From Chrysogorgia sp. JL179-B06 (Eukaryota > Cnidaria > Anthozoa > Scleralcyonacea > Chrysogorgiidae): 64,000 nt of DNA. The stretch is from contig JAYKKM010000474.1 of NCBI GenBank assembly GCA_035772405.1, positions 312,001-376,000 of the forward strand, read 5' to 3'. The notes under the pieces are model-generated. The model did no database searches and was not told the origin of the DNA. It saw only the letters and a program-made list of their open reading frames with translations. Below are positions 50,386 to 60,125 of the stretch, one piece after another. Both the position numbers and the translations under genes were made by a program. The number at the start of each line of letters is the position of its first letter. Position 1 is the stretch's first letter.

Positions 50386-52135
50386 TCAACAAAAATCTTC
50401 CTTACACAGATTTCGCTGATCAACTTTCACATTGAGAAAAGCTTTCTCAATATCTGCTACTAAGGCAATTCTCTTTTCTCTAAATCGCAACAAAATGTGG
50501 AACAGTAATGGGGCTAATGTAGGTCCAACATGAAGGCAATCATTCAGAGAAGTACCTTTTATGGACTCCTTACAAGAAGCATCATAAACAACCCTGAGCT
50601 TTGTTGTTTTGGCTTCCTTGCGAACTACCGCATATTCTGGTAGATAATGAACAGTTTCAGCTCTTTCCAATTCAACGACTGGCTCTATAATACCTCTATC
50701 AAGCTTCTCCTATATTACCTGGTCATATTCATCTAAATGTCCTGGTTCCTTTCTCAGCTTTCCTAATTGGCCTCTTAACCTCTTCAAACTATTACCATAA
50801 TTACTATAGGTAAAACACCAAGACCTTCTTTTCATGGTAAACTTACACTGTAATGTACACCATTAAACTTAATTGAATCCTTAAGAGACTCGTGCACTTC
50901 ATACACCTCAATTTTCACACTTTCTCCTTCAGTTACTGGCAATACTTCCAATTCAAAAACTTCTCGCAACTTTCCCTCTGCCTTCTCTTGCCCAAACGAT
51001 CTTATTTCTATCCACTCCTTTCGTTTAACTGGTACTCCTGCTAACTGGTACTCCTGCTAACTGGTACTCCTGCTACCTATACAGCCCTTGCGGTCACAAA
51101 TGATCTGTGACTTCCTGAGTCAAACACTACTCGCACCCTCACACTGCCCTTCACAATCTTCACCAAAGCTTGCGCTGTTGCTACTCTGCCCTTCGAACCT
51201 AGACTAAAATGCCCGGAGAAGAGAGCTGCGGTTGATCGTCCCGACTAACCATGGTGGCTCTTTCTTTCATGCTTCTCCGTTTTGGTTGCAGATTCAAGGG
51301 CTTCTCGTAGCTCGATCTCCTTCAGCAAGGCTTCCAAAACTTCTTGCATTGTCTATTCCAAAAAATCAACACCCCTCATCGTTGTCAAACGAAACGACTC
51401 TGGCAACTTCTCCAGTATCTCTGGCACTACGATGGTTGAATATGCACTCTCGTTTACCCCTGGGATTTTTAACACTCGGTAATTCGTCTCACGCGTGTTA
51501 TATGCTTCCGGAGTCTTTGAATGTCTTGATAGTTAAATACGGTCTTAACATTTATACGTTCTTGGATGTGCGCTTTCTGGGTGGCAATTTTCTTCCCAAA
51601 ACGCTTCTTGAGAAGATCCAGCAGTCTTTATGGTCGACTTTGCCGGCTCGATAAAGTACGCGAACTTGTCCACGTCTGACAAACAATCATTCTGGTTGAC
51701 CGAGCTATCGAAAGAGTCCTAGAACTCTTGCCACTCTTGAACTTTGCCACTAAATTTCTTCACTTCTAATTTCGGCAGCTTAGCTCGAACGGGTTGCGGC
51801 TTGACTGAGGGCGTCATCTATGTCGAGGATGATTTTTTGCATCTCTGCACTCATGTTGTCGATCTCTTCGATTTCTCTGCCAAGTTCCTCGTCGGCATTT
51901 TCCGCTTCGCTGCTGCTCATTAATTCGATGATATTTTCATCGATACCTTTCAGTGTCTCGATCTTATCGTTCAATATGTCTTTCAGCTGTCTCAAAAGAT
52001 TTCTGTCCGTTTCAATGACCGCGGCATTCGCTAGTTTCTCGTTGATCTTTGCGACAATCTTTGTCGTTGAACCTCTATGTCGACATGTGCGTATCCTTTT
52101 TTCTTCGTTAACTCATCCATTTCAGTTCTAGCGCG
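50386..52135 (-). pseudogene. BEL/Pao retrotransposon relic, gag to RT
   Basis: Starting at about 52135 leftward, a gag-like coiled-coil region (51995-51780, LRQLKDILNDKIETLKGID) is followed by decayed frames, then an RT fragment (50670-50386: VHYLPEYAVVRKEAKTTKLR, VVYDASCKES, SLNDCLHVGPTLAPLL, VADIEKAFLNV) typical of BEL/Pao. A repeated AACTGGTACTCCTGCT unit occurs at 51031-51070. It is truncated at the RT next to LINE C. A primer-binding-like site lies just upstream. Confidence 0.8.
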
Positions 52136-52160
52136 TTAAGACTTTCCACTCATAATTTTA

Positions 52161-52178
52161 CCCGGCTCGACAGGACCA
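52161..52178 (-). other. Candidate primer binding site of the BEL/Pao relic
   Basis: The minus strand reads TGGTCCTGTCGAGCCGGG, starting with TGG as complement of a tRNA CCA end, 2 nt inside a possible LTR end (CAACA, plus-strand TGTTGCG at 52181). The LTR may extend to about 52473 (CGCAACT), but this outer edge is weak. Confidence 0.4.
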
Positions 52179-52489
52179 AATGTTGCGCTTTTCTACTGAG
52201 CGTCCACATAATTGCGCTTCTACTGGTTCTGATAAAACGATGCATGGGGACTGTATCTTTCATATAATTATTTTATTCTTTAACAAATGAGTTTACGCAC
52301 AGCTTTACAATCAATATTAATACATTTCGTATTGAAGTATACTTCACAAAATCGTTAGACAAGTCCAATTGACATATTCTAAGGATTTAAGGTGAAGGCA
52401 AATTTCGAGTGTTTACATTTTTACATGTATACATTTTTAGACCAAACCGGGACCAGTTGCGAAAAACGCAACTTCAAGGCCTTCCGGCT

Positions 52490-53200
52490 GTAATGTAATA
52501 TAATTTTATTTTACCATGCAGGGTAAACCCTTGAGCTAAAAGCTGGTATCAATGGGTGCCATGGATTTGGTTTAAAAATATTACATGATAAAGTAGTAAA
52601 CATGATATAGTAGTAATATAGTAGTAATTAAAAATATTACATGATATAGTAAAATCTATACAAATTACAAAGAAAAAAATATAAATAGTAAAAATGATTA
52701 CACAATTTGCATTAATGTTTGTTTAAAAGTGGTAAGTGTTGTACTTTCCTTAAGTATATCAGATAGATCATTATACTCTTTGCCCCCTAAGTAAAATAAA
52801 GCTTTCTTCGCTGCTTCAGTTCGAACCTTTGGCCAAAGAATGTCTTCACCATTTCTTCTTGTAAGATGGTTATGCGATGTTTTTTTAAAATAATTACTAA
52901 AGATGTGTGGGGCAGGGCAATTAAGACACTTAAAAACGAAGATTAATCGTTGTATGGAGCTACGGGATCTTAAGGATTTCCAGCCTAGCTGTTGAACTAG
53001 ATTAGTACTAGGTGTATTGTAATCCCTGGTAACTATTCTACTAGCTCTTAATTGTAGACGTTCAAGCTCTTCAGTTCTGGTGGTATAGACAAGTTGTTCC
53101 ATAATATGATGTTGCAATAATCAATCTTTGGAATAATCATTGACCTATATACCTTATCTGCTACGTCTGTTGTTAAACTTCGACGAATTCTTCTTAGCAT
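52490..53200 (-). pseudogene. LINE D, 3' part (RT C-terminus and tail)
   Basis: The minus frame 53117-52698 reads EELERLQLRASRIVTRDYNT ... GGKEYNDLSDILKEST, the C-terminal region of a CR1/L2-type RT, and the bases 53200-53118 give MLRRIRRSLTTDVADKVYRS then MIIPKIDYCN. The latter connects directly to the LINE D sequence ending at 60126, with the MITE and Gypsy element lying between. The 3' tail is ATTACATTACA-like near 52490. Confidence 0.85.
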
Positions 53201-53277
53201 CCCTTACGAAAATTCCACATGATTTCACACGTGTGATCACATGTAGTTCTAGAACTAAAATATTATTGATAGGCTAT

Positions 53278-53405
53278 TGTAATGTTATCGACCAAAAGAC
53301 GGATTTGCTCTAGCTTTATTTACTACATATCCTACAATCTACAATCCCACTACCTCGCGCTAATCCGAGCGCACAGTCCTCGTAAGTCAGCGGTGCAACG
53401 TTACA
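53278..53405 (-). repeat. Gypsy 3' LTR (128 bp)
   Basis: Identical to 59288-59415 as read. Begins TGTAATGTTATCGACC and ends CAACGTTACA on the plus strand. Confidence 0.95.
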
Positions 53406-53551
53406 CAGCCCTCTCCTTCAACAAGCACTGACCTCAGTGCTTCCAAAACAATTTGAACAGAACAATACTTTAAAATAGTTTCTCAATATGTAAATGAGTA
53501 CATGTTTTTAATGTTAGACAATCCATATGAGTTTCAATGCGTAAAATGACT

Positions 53552-56500
53552 TCAGTTATCTGTGAAGCCATACCGTTGGGGTTGAACATGTGTTCTTATA
53601 GATCGCCGTCCCACAGGTCCCTTAGTCGCTGACCCGATTTGAGTATTTTGGGAAGAACTAGACTTTTGGTTCGTGGAGACGTCCAAAGGCTCTTCATTAT
53701 TTGTCGTGGAGACGTTCAAAGGCTCTTCTTCATTATTTGTCTCTCTTGCTATGTGTTCATCAATTGTTTCAACCGTTATTTCTTTTCCCTCAGGCTGTTG
53801 ATCTCCCGTGCAATCTTCTCTTGTTTGTTTGTCCTCCATCACTCTGGAAGGTAAGGAAACCTCTGATTTCTGTGAAATCCAATTCTTCAATGGTGGTCCA
53901 AGGTAAGGTCTAATGCGGTCTGCATGAACAACTTTCGGTTTCGTTCTGGGACTCATCTGGACGCGATATACGACGTCTGACAACACGGATGTAATGAGGT
54001 ATGGCCCTGTCCATGGACAGATCAACTTTGGGCTTCTTCCCTTTCTTCGGCGCTTATCGTGCAGCCATACACTGTTTCCAACATGGTAAGGGTTGCCTGC
54101 TAGTTTCTTGTCATAATTCCTCTTTTGTCGCACTGCACATTTCTTTAACATGTTACGTGCAGTTTCGTGCGCACTAGTCAATCTCTGTCTCAAAGCTTCA
54201 ACATAAGGTGATTTAAATGGCGGAGCATCAGGTGACTGTTCAGTTATAATGTCCAACGGCATTTCAACTTCGCGACCCAGCATTAACTGATTTGGAGTTT
54301 CTCCGGTTGACTCATGAACTGAGCTTCTATAAGCCATTAAGCAACTCGCCAATTGAGTGTCCCAGTCGGTCTGATCTTCTCGCACTTTGGCTCTCAGCAT
54401 TTCCACTAATGTCCTGTTAAAACGTTCCACTTGGCCATCCGATTGAGGGTGAAACGGGGTGGTACGGGTCTTATCAATGTCAAGCAATCGGCATATCTCC
54501 TTCATGACGTTAGATTCGAAATTGGTTCCTTGATCGCTATGCAATTGTCGAGGAATACCAAAACGCGAAATAAACTCGTTGACCAGCTTATCTGCTACAG
54601 TGGTCGCTTCTTGATTGGGGATAGCATAAGACTCCGTCCATTTAGTGAAGTAGTCCGAGAGAACAAGAATATACTTATTTCCTCGCGGTGTTACGGGTAG
54701 GGGTCCCAAAACGTCTATGGCGATACGTTCCATAGGTGCACCAACTATATACTGTTGTAATGGAGAACGGCGTTTCTTTCCATAATTCTTATTCGAACCA
54801 CATTCATGGCAATGGATCACATATCTGTATACTTGCTTGGTGAGGCTTGGCCAGTAATATCGGTGTCGCAAAGCGTTTGTTGTCTTGCTAACACCCCTAT
54901 GACTCGCCGTTGTGTGATTATGGTGTGCTCGAATGGCAATTTCACGTAGCCGTTCTGGAAGTATAATCTGATGTCGAACGCGCTTCCCGTCGTCACTTTC
55001 CCATCTCCTCCTCAAAAGACCATTATCTAGAGATATTTGGCTCCATTGTGCCCACAATGTCTTAATTGAAGGACTCAAGTCTGATACATCTTTCCATGCC
55101 GGCTTATTCTCAAATGTGGCTTTGAGATGAACAAAAGAGTTCAGGTCTGGGTCTTCATTCTGACACTTTTTAAGATACTCTGTCGTCCACTCGGGTTCTA
55201 TCTTTATGGCGGAGCACGATGCAGCATGAATAGAATGCTTCTCTCTGCAATTTGTGCTAGTCAAGTTGTTGTCACAACCATTGTTATCAGACGAGAAGTC
55301 CAACGTTTCAGTTAACTCCACCGGTGTTGTTTGGGTAGACATGTGACGAATTGTCTTCGGTTCCTCCTGGTTGAGTTTGGCACACCATTTGCAACGTTCT
55401 GTGCATGGCCGTCGAGACATAGAATCTGCGTTATTATGTCTTTTTCCAGGACGAAATTCAAATTCAATGTCGAAGGTGCTAAGGAATTCGATCCAACGAG
55501 CAAGTTGGCCGTCCGGTTCCTTCGATTGCAGCACGGATGGAATTGCGCTGTGGTCGATCCGAAGGAGGAATTTTCTATCGCACAAGTAATGGCGATGCTG
55601 TTTCACGAATTCCACAACAGCTAACATTTCACGGCGGGTAACGCAATAATTTCTTTCTGCCTTCGTGAGACTCCTACTGGAATACGCTATCGGTTTCTCG
55701 ACTCCATTCTGTACTTGTGACAAAACTGCTCCGATTCCATGATTGCTGGCATCCGTATCCAGTATGAACTTCTCGTTGTGCTTGGGGTAGGCTAGAATAG
55801 GCGCTGAGCTAAGTTTGCGTTTCAGTTCTACGAATGCAGCTTGGCAATCCTGGTTCCAAAGGAAGTTAACATTCGTTTCAGTAAGTTTGTGTAATGGTCG
55901 TGCTATTTCTGCGAACTCGTAAATGTAACGTCGGTAATATGAAGCCAGTCCCAAGAAGCTTCGCATTTCTGTGGCATTCTCTGGAATAGGCCACTTTTGG
56001 ACTACTTCTACCTTGCGTGGATCTGTTGCTATTCCTTGAGCTGATACAACGTGACCCAAGTAGTTTACCTGCCTCTGAAATAAGTGACACTTCCGTGGCT
56101 TCAGCTTCAATCCTGTTGACTCCAGTCTTAGAAAGATTTCTTCTGTTCGTTGTAAACTCTCTTGAAAACTTGTAGCAAACACAATAACATCGTCTAGATA
56201 GATGAGACAGCTCTTCCAATGAAGGCCACGAAGTACCGATTCCATGAGACGTTCGAATGTACTCGGAGCGTTACACAAACCAAAAGGCATTACATTCCAT
56301 TCGTACAGTCCAGTGGGCGTGGTAAACGCAGTCTTGTGGCGGGTGAGAGGATCCATGGCAACCTGCCAATAACCAGACGCGAGGTCGAGTGTCGAAAACC
56401 ATTGTGATCCGGATAATGCATCCAACGAGTCGTCAATTCGTGGCAGGGGGTAAGCATCTTTCAAGGTGACTGCGTTCAACTGTCTGTAATCTACGCAAAA

Positions 56501-57670
56501 TCGTTGCGTACCGTCAGTTTTCGTCACCAAAACGACAGGCGAAGCCCACGGACTAGACGATTCCGTTATAATATCACGATCAACTAGTTCCTGTACCTGA
56601 GCCTCGACCTCCTTTTGCTTCCAAGGTGAAGTACGACGAGGCGCTTGACGAACTGGTGTAGCATTTCCTGTATTGATCTTATGGTGTACGAGATTGGTGG
56701 TTCCAATATCCGAGTCTGAGAGAGAGAATACATGCGCGTAGCGAAGGAGGAGCTGCGCTACTTGGATGCTCTCGACTTCTGTCAAATGTTCCGATGAGCG
56801 CTTCCAGAGATCTTTAAGAGGATCTGGTAAGGCATTCTCGGCGGTTTCTTTTGATTGAATCTCGTCGTTGGGAACGTGTTCCTTAAGATTGGTTGGTGCT
56901 GCTGGAAGTTTTACTGATGATACATCATTGACTGGCCGCGCTAAGGCAATGACCGTATCCGAACCAATAAAATGTGGCTCGTCAGACGTGTTGAGGATAC
57001 GAACTGGTATTTCTTGGTTATCATATATGTTGACCAATGTACTACCAACCAACAACCCTTTACTTCGTAGATGAGGGCTCATACACGACTCCAACACCCG
57101 AGTTCCCTTGTGTAGTTTAGCAGTGGAGGACTTCCAACGGCGTTTATTTATGTGTACAGGAACAATGACTTCAGAATGTGGGGCCACGGTAAACGAACGA
57201 CGAGTGAGGCACCGGAAAGTCAAAGCATGTGGATGAAAATCATAGCAATCTACTACTTCATTGTTCAGATGTAGGCGGTGTTGTACTACGTCAATTGACG
57301 CATTTGTGCTTGACAGGAAGTCCATCCCTAGAATTCCTTTGTCCTCAATATCGGCAACGACTACATTCAAGCAATATTCCTGGGCGCCAAAACGTACACA
57401 AACTTCTCCTACACCGTATGTCTTCGTTTTCCTTCCATCCGCAAGAAACATTGGAATGTCGTTGTCTTGTAAAGTAAATTTTCCTTGCTCTGATAAGGTG
57501 TCGTATGCCTGGCGTGATAAGATTGTTCTTACTGCACCTGTGTCAATTAGCCACATGAACCGGTGTTGTCCAATAAAACCAGGAATATATAGTCCATTGC
57601 GAACTTTTGACGTTGATGGATTGCTTAGTTTGTCAACCCTGTCCTGTGTCCTAATGTTTTGGTGGTCCAT
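53552..57670 (-). CDS. pol: Gypsy Pol polyprotein: protease, RT, RNase H, integrase
   Basis: An intact 1372-codon frame. Protease: WLIDTGAVRTI with catalytic Asp43. Reverse transcriptase: RFCVDYRQLN, WFSTLDLASGYWQV, MPFGLCNAPSTFERLM and the YLDDVIVFA active site. RNase H: FILDTDASNHGIGAVLSQ and a TRREMLAVVEFVKQ helix. Integrase: an H-H-C-C zinc site (HHNHTTASHRGVSKT ... HCHECG), then AIDVLGPL, HSDQGTNFES and QVERFNRTL for the D,D,E triad, and a GPYLITSVLSDVVYRVQ module. No chromodomain is seen. Pol lies in a different frame from gag; the frame is open upstream of the ATG across a C6 run, so frameshifting is the likely expression route. Confidence 0.97.
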   Translation of the reverse strand: MDHQNIRTQDRVDKLSNPSTSKVRNGLYIPGFIGQHRFMWLIDTGAVRTILSRQAYDTLSEQGKFTLQDNDIPMFLADGRKTKTYGVGEVCVRFGAQEYCLNVVVADIEDKGILGMDFLSSTNASIDVVQHRLHLNNEVVDCYDFHPHALTFRCLTRRSFTVAPHSEVIVPVHINKRRWKSSTAKLHKGTRVLESCMSPHLRSKGLLVGSTLVNIYDNQEIPVRILNTSDEPHFIGSDTVIALARPVNDVSSVKLPAAPTNLKEHVPNDEIQSKETAENALPDPLKDLWKRSSEHLTEVESIQVAQLLLRYAHVFSLSDSDIGTTNLVHHKINTGNATPVRQAPRRTSPWKQKEVEAQVQELVDRDIITESSSPWASPVVLVTKTDGTQRFCVDYRQLNAVTLKDAYPLPRIDDSLDALSGSQWFSTLDLASGYWQVAMDPLTRHKTAFTTPTGLYEWNVMPFGLCNAPSTFERLMESVLRGLHWKSCLIYLDDVIVFATSFQESLQRTEEIFLRLESTGLKLKPRKCHLFQRQVNYLGHVVSAQGIATDPRKVEVVQKWPIPENATEMRSFLGLASYYRRYIYEFAEIARPLHKLTETNVNFLWNQDCQAAFVELKRKLSSAPILAYPKHNEKFILDTDASNHGIGAVLSQVQNGVEKPIAYSSRSLTKAERNYCVTRREMLAVVEFVKQHRHYLCDRKFLLRIDHSAIPSVLQSKEPDGQLARWIEFLSTFDIEFEFRPGKRHNNADSMSRRPCTERCKWCAKLNQEEPKTIRHMSTQTTPVELTETLDFSSDNNGCDNNLTSTNCREKHSIHAASCSAIKIEPEWTTEYLKKCQNEDPDLNSFVHLKATFENKPAWKDVSDLSPSIKTLWAQWSQISLDNGLLRRRWESDDGKRVRHQIILPERLREIAIRAHHNHTTASHRGVSKTTNALRHRYYWPSLTKQVYRYVIHCHECGSNKNYGKKRRSPLQQYIVGAPMERIAIDVLGPLPVTPRGNKYILVLSDYFTKWTESYAIPNQEATTVADKLVNEFISRFGIPRQLHSDQGTNFESNVMKEICRLLDIDKTRTTPFHPQSDGQVERFNRTLVEMLRAKVREDQTDWDTQLASCLMAYRSSVHESTGETPNQLMLGREVEMPLDIITEQSPDAPPFKSPYVEALRQRLTSAHETARNMLKKCAVRQKRNYDKKLAGNPYHVGNSVWLHDKRRRKGRSPKLICPWTGPYLITSVLSDVVYRVQMSPRTKPKVVHADRIRPYLGPPLKNWISQKSEVSLPSRVMEDKQTREDCTGDQQPEGKEITVETIDEHIARETNNEEEPLNVSTTNNEEPLDVSTNQKSSSSQNTQIGSATKGPVGRRSIRTHVQPQRYGFTDN

Positions 57671-57678
57671 TTCTTGTA

Positions 57679-58225
57679 TCAGGCGTCTCCCTGGACCTTG
57701 GGGGGCACCTGATTCTCGTTTCCCGAATTCAACTGTGGATTTTCATTTTGCTGGCAATCCCACTGGTAATGTCCTTTATTTCTGCATCTATAGCAAATGG
57801 TATCTTTAGTGGCGGGTCTAGCTGACTGTGGGCGACGAGTATTATTATATCCACCTGGTCCTCTACGAGGTTGATACTGCTGTTGTTGTTGGTACTGCTG
57901 TTGTGGTTGTTGGTTTTGGTTGATCATCCGCATCATTTCTTGTTGTCGTTTTTCCATGTCTTCCAACTTCCTAGTGAGCTCTTTAATGGGGTCAACCCTG
58001 GCTTCCGACGCTTGAGCACGGGTCCAAACACTATGATAACTGGATTTGTTTCGAGTGCTATCAATCACTCGAAGTGCCTCCAATTCACAGGCCATTGACA
58101 GGGCATCATCCAGTGACTTGGGTTTATTGATTCTTAAACGAAACCGATCCTCTTCACAAGATATGGCATCGATGAAGTGTTGTACAGCAAAACGTTCTTG
58201 GATTGCAGTGTCAAATCTTGGTAGG
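57679..58225 (-). pseudogene. gag: Gypsy Gag, C-terminal part with zinc knuckle
   Basis: The frame reads RFRLRINKPKSLDDALSMAC, then ELEALRV, the retrotransposon gag domain end, a Gln-rich spacer (about 57850-57910), a basic stretch and a CCHC zinc knuckle CYRCRNKGHYQWDC (57.76 kb). It ends at 57679, 9 bp before the pol ATG. It is displaced by a frameshift near 58.22 kb from the N-terminal part. The knuckle binds genomic RNA during particle assembly. Confidence 0.85.
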
Positions 58226-59237
58226 CAAGGTCAACCAGTGTCCGTATATCAGTGGCTAATGCTTGTACAGTTTCCTTAGGTTGTTGTCGACGATTATGGA
58301 GTCTTGCCTGGTGTAGCTGGAGCTGTTTCTCCACGCCGAATCTTGACTCAAGCCTCTCAATGACTTTCTTGTACTGGCGACATTGGGAATCTGACAACCC
58401 ACTCAGCACCTTTTGTGCCTCTCCTTTAAGGCTGGCTGCTAAGAATACCCCACGTTCTTCTTCATCCCATCCATTTACTACAGCACAGCGCTCAAAATGT
58501 CTCAAATAATCTCGAAGAGATTCTGCCCCACTATAATCCTGCGGCGGTTTCACTGGTTTCTGATATCGTCGGACATCACGTGTATCTTTTGACCTGGCTG
58601 ACTCTTGTGATGAATTCACTAATTCACTCGCCTTCAAGCTATTTGTTGTCTTCGATGTCTGTAATGTGGTCAACTGGGCACTAAGTTGTTGGATTTGCTG
58701 TTGCAGAGATTCATTCTCTTCTTGTTGTGTTATTAACATCGTTTTTATTTTCGTCACGTCTTGGCTACCCAGTTGCACTACTTCCGGTGCTTGTAGGATA
58801 GCTTGACCTTGGCTAACTGAACTCGATGCCATAACCCCTTTATATTTCTGTATTTTCTCGTGTGGTGTATTTTCTCGTATATGGTTGGTCGCTCTTAATT
58901 TCGGTCCCAGGACTTTCTCGGGTTGGTCGGTCGCTCCGTATCCCTGGGTACTAGAGCCTATAATGCAACTCGCTCGGTCGAGTAAATTTTCATTTTCCAC
59001 AAGAAAAGGCGAATTTTCTCTTTCAAAAATTTCAGGGTCACACAACCAGGGGTCAACGTTTTCACGTGGGCAAGTTAATGGCAATTTAAATTCTTCGTGC
59101 CTGTTGTTACCTTCGCTTTCCTTATCGAGTGGCGTGCTGTAAAAATCTCCAGGCAGGTTTTCGTAAATATCTTCGGCCAACAAATCTCCGCCAAAGGCTC
59201 CAAACAAATGATCAGTTTCAGAAAACTGTCTGGCCAT
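58134..59237 (-). pseudogene. gag: Gypsy Gag, N-terminal part
   Basis: The 367-codon frame from ATG 59237 holds a low-complexity N-terminus, a Gln-rich coiled coil (IKTMLITQQEENESLQQQIQ) and most of the gag core: RDYLRHFERCAVVNGWDEEE, FLAASLKGEAQKVLSGL and LHNRRQQPKETVQALATDI. It leaves the family reading near 58.22 kb (after LVDLAY) and stops at 58134; the core continues in the next frame. One indel separates the two parts. Confidence 0.85.
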
Positions 59238-59287
59238 GTTCTTTGAATATTTACAATTGTAAAATACTAAACCACCGCTGCCACCAG

Positions 59288-59415
59288 TGTAATGTTATCG
59301 ACCAAAAGACGGATTTGCTCTAGCTTTATTTACTACATATCCTACAATCTACAATCCCACTACCTCGCGCTAATCCGAGCGCACAGTCCTCGTAAGTCAG
59401 CGGTGCAACGTTACA
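59288..59415 (-). repeat. Gypsy 5' LTR (128 bp)
   Basis: Identical to 53278-53405. Followed on the right by the CTAT duplication and then the remaining MITE sequence. Confidence 0.95.
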
Positions 59416-59469
59416 CTATATATTCTGGCCTATTTTTGCATAATGTTAGTGAATTTAGGTTATAATATT

Positions 59470-59880
59470 TTTGCATATATTAAATGTGACTTGCAGCTTG
59501 GTTATTTCAATATAGTAATTGTAAATTACTAAATTGCTACTCAAGCTTTAACGCAAACTCAGAAAAATGTTTCTGAGGACTGAGCCCCAGACAGGAATCA
59601 AACCTGCAACCTTCATGATCTCCAGTTTAAAGCTTTTGTAGTAAACAATTTACTATATTGAAATAACAAAGCTGCAAGTCACATTTAATAAATTCTGATA
59701 AAAATATACAGATATATTGAGACTGCTGAATTAGCAGTATGTATGCTGCATATACCAACTAGTACACAACATAGCCTTCGCCTGCCATCTGGTAGCTCAA
59801 TTATTAGAGCGTGTAACCATAAACCGGAGATCAGAAGGTTGCAGGTTCAATTCCTATCTGGGGCTCAGAAACATTTTCTG
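59470..59880. repeat. Composite repeat with two tRNA-like blocks, inside the MITE
   Basis: A minus-strand T-arm/variable block (59573-59632, GGAATCAAACCTGC on plus) and a plus-strand copy (59783-59867, TAGCTCAATTATTAGAGC ... GGTTCAATTCC) are arranged in inverted orientation. The linking sequence TTAAATGTGACTTGCAGCTT is also inverted between them (59482 and 59668-59690). It matches the intron 1 repeat at 32262-32600. Stems are too degraded for a functional tRNA. Confidence 0.7.
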
Positions 59881-60125
59881 CATTTCACAATTTACAATAT
59901 TTATGGCTATTTTGTCTTTATTTATTACTAAGTAATAACTGCAATCGCAAAATAATTGTAAAATGGATAAATAAAGCTTATGTTTAACAACAATTATTCA
60001 ATCATTTTGGCTTTATTGTATCATTTGAATATGATTTTGAAACATGTTTATGTTTCACATGTGATTGTTTCCAAAATCACATGTGAAATTTTCACATGTG
60101 AAATCATGTGGAATTTTCGTAAGGG

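Larger units (their letters stand above)
53278..59415 (-). mobile_element. Ty3/Gypsy LTR retrotransposon, full length
   Basis: 6,138 bp with identical 128-bp LTRs (TGTAATG...GTTACA) and a CTAT duplication (53274-53277, 59416-59419). Gag and pol lie on the minus strand. Just inside the 5' LTR the minus strand reads CTGGTGGCAGCGGTGG, a likely primer binding site (TGG...), and a purine tract GAAGGAGAGGG (minus) lies just before the 3' LTR. Identical LTRs imply a recent insertion, although gag has a frameshift. Confidence 0.95.
53201..60125. mobile_element. MITE with CCCTTACG ends, inserted in LINE D and split by a Gypsy element
   Basis: CCCTTACGAAAATTCCACAT (53201) is mirrored by ATGTGGAATTTTCGTAAGGG (ends 60125), about 28 bp identical. 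CAT is duplicated at 53198-53200 and 60126-60128. Removing the Gypsy element leaves about 0.79 kb, which carries the tRNA-like composite repeat (59470-59880). LINE D coding sequence is continuous across the outer edges. Confidence 0.8.

Noticed and set aside
55331..55624. Plus-strand frames over Gypsy pol
   Set aside because: Antisense shadows of the intact 1372-codon pol frame.
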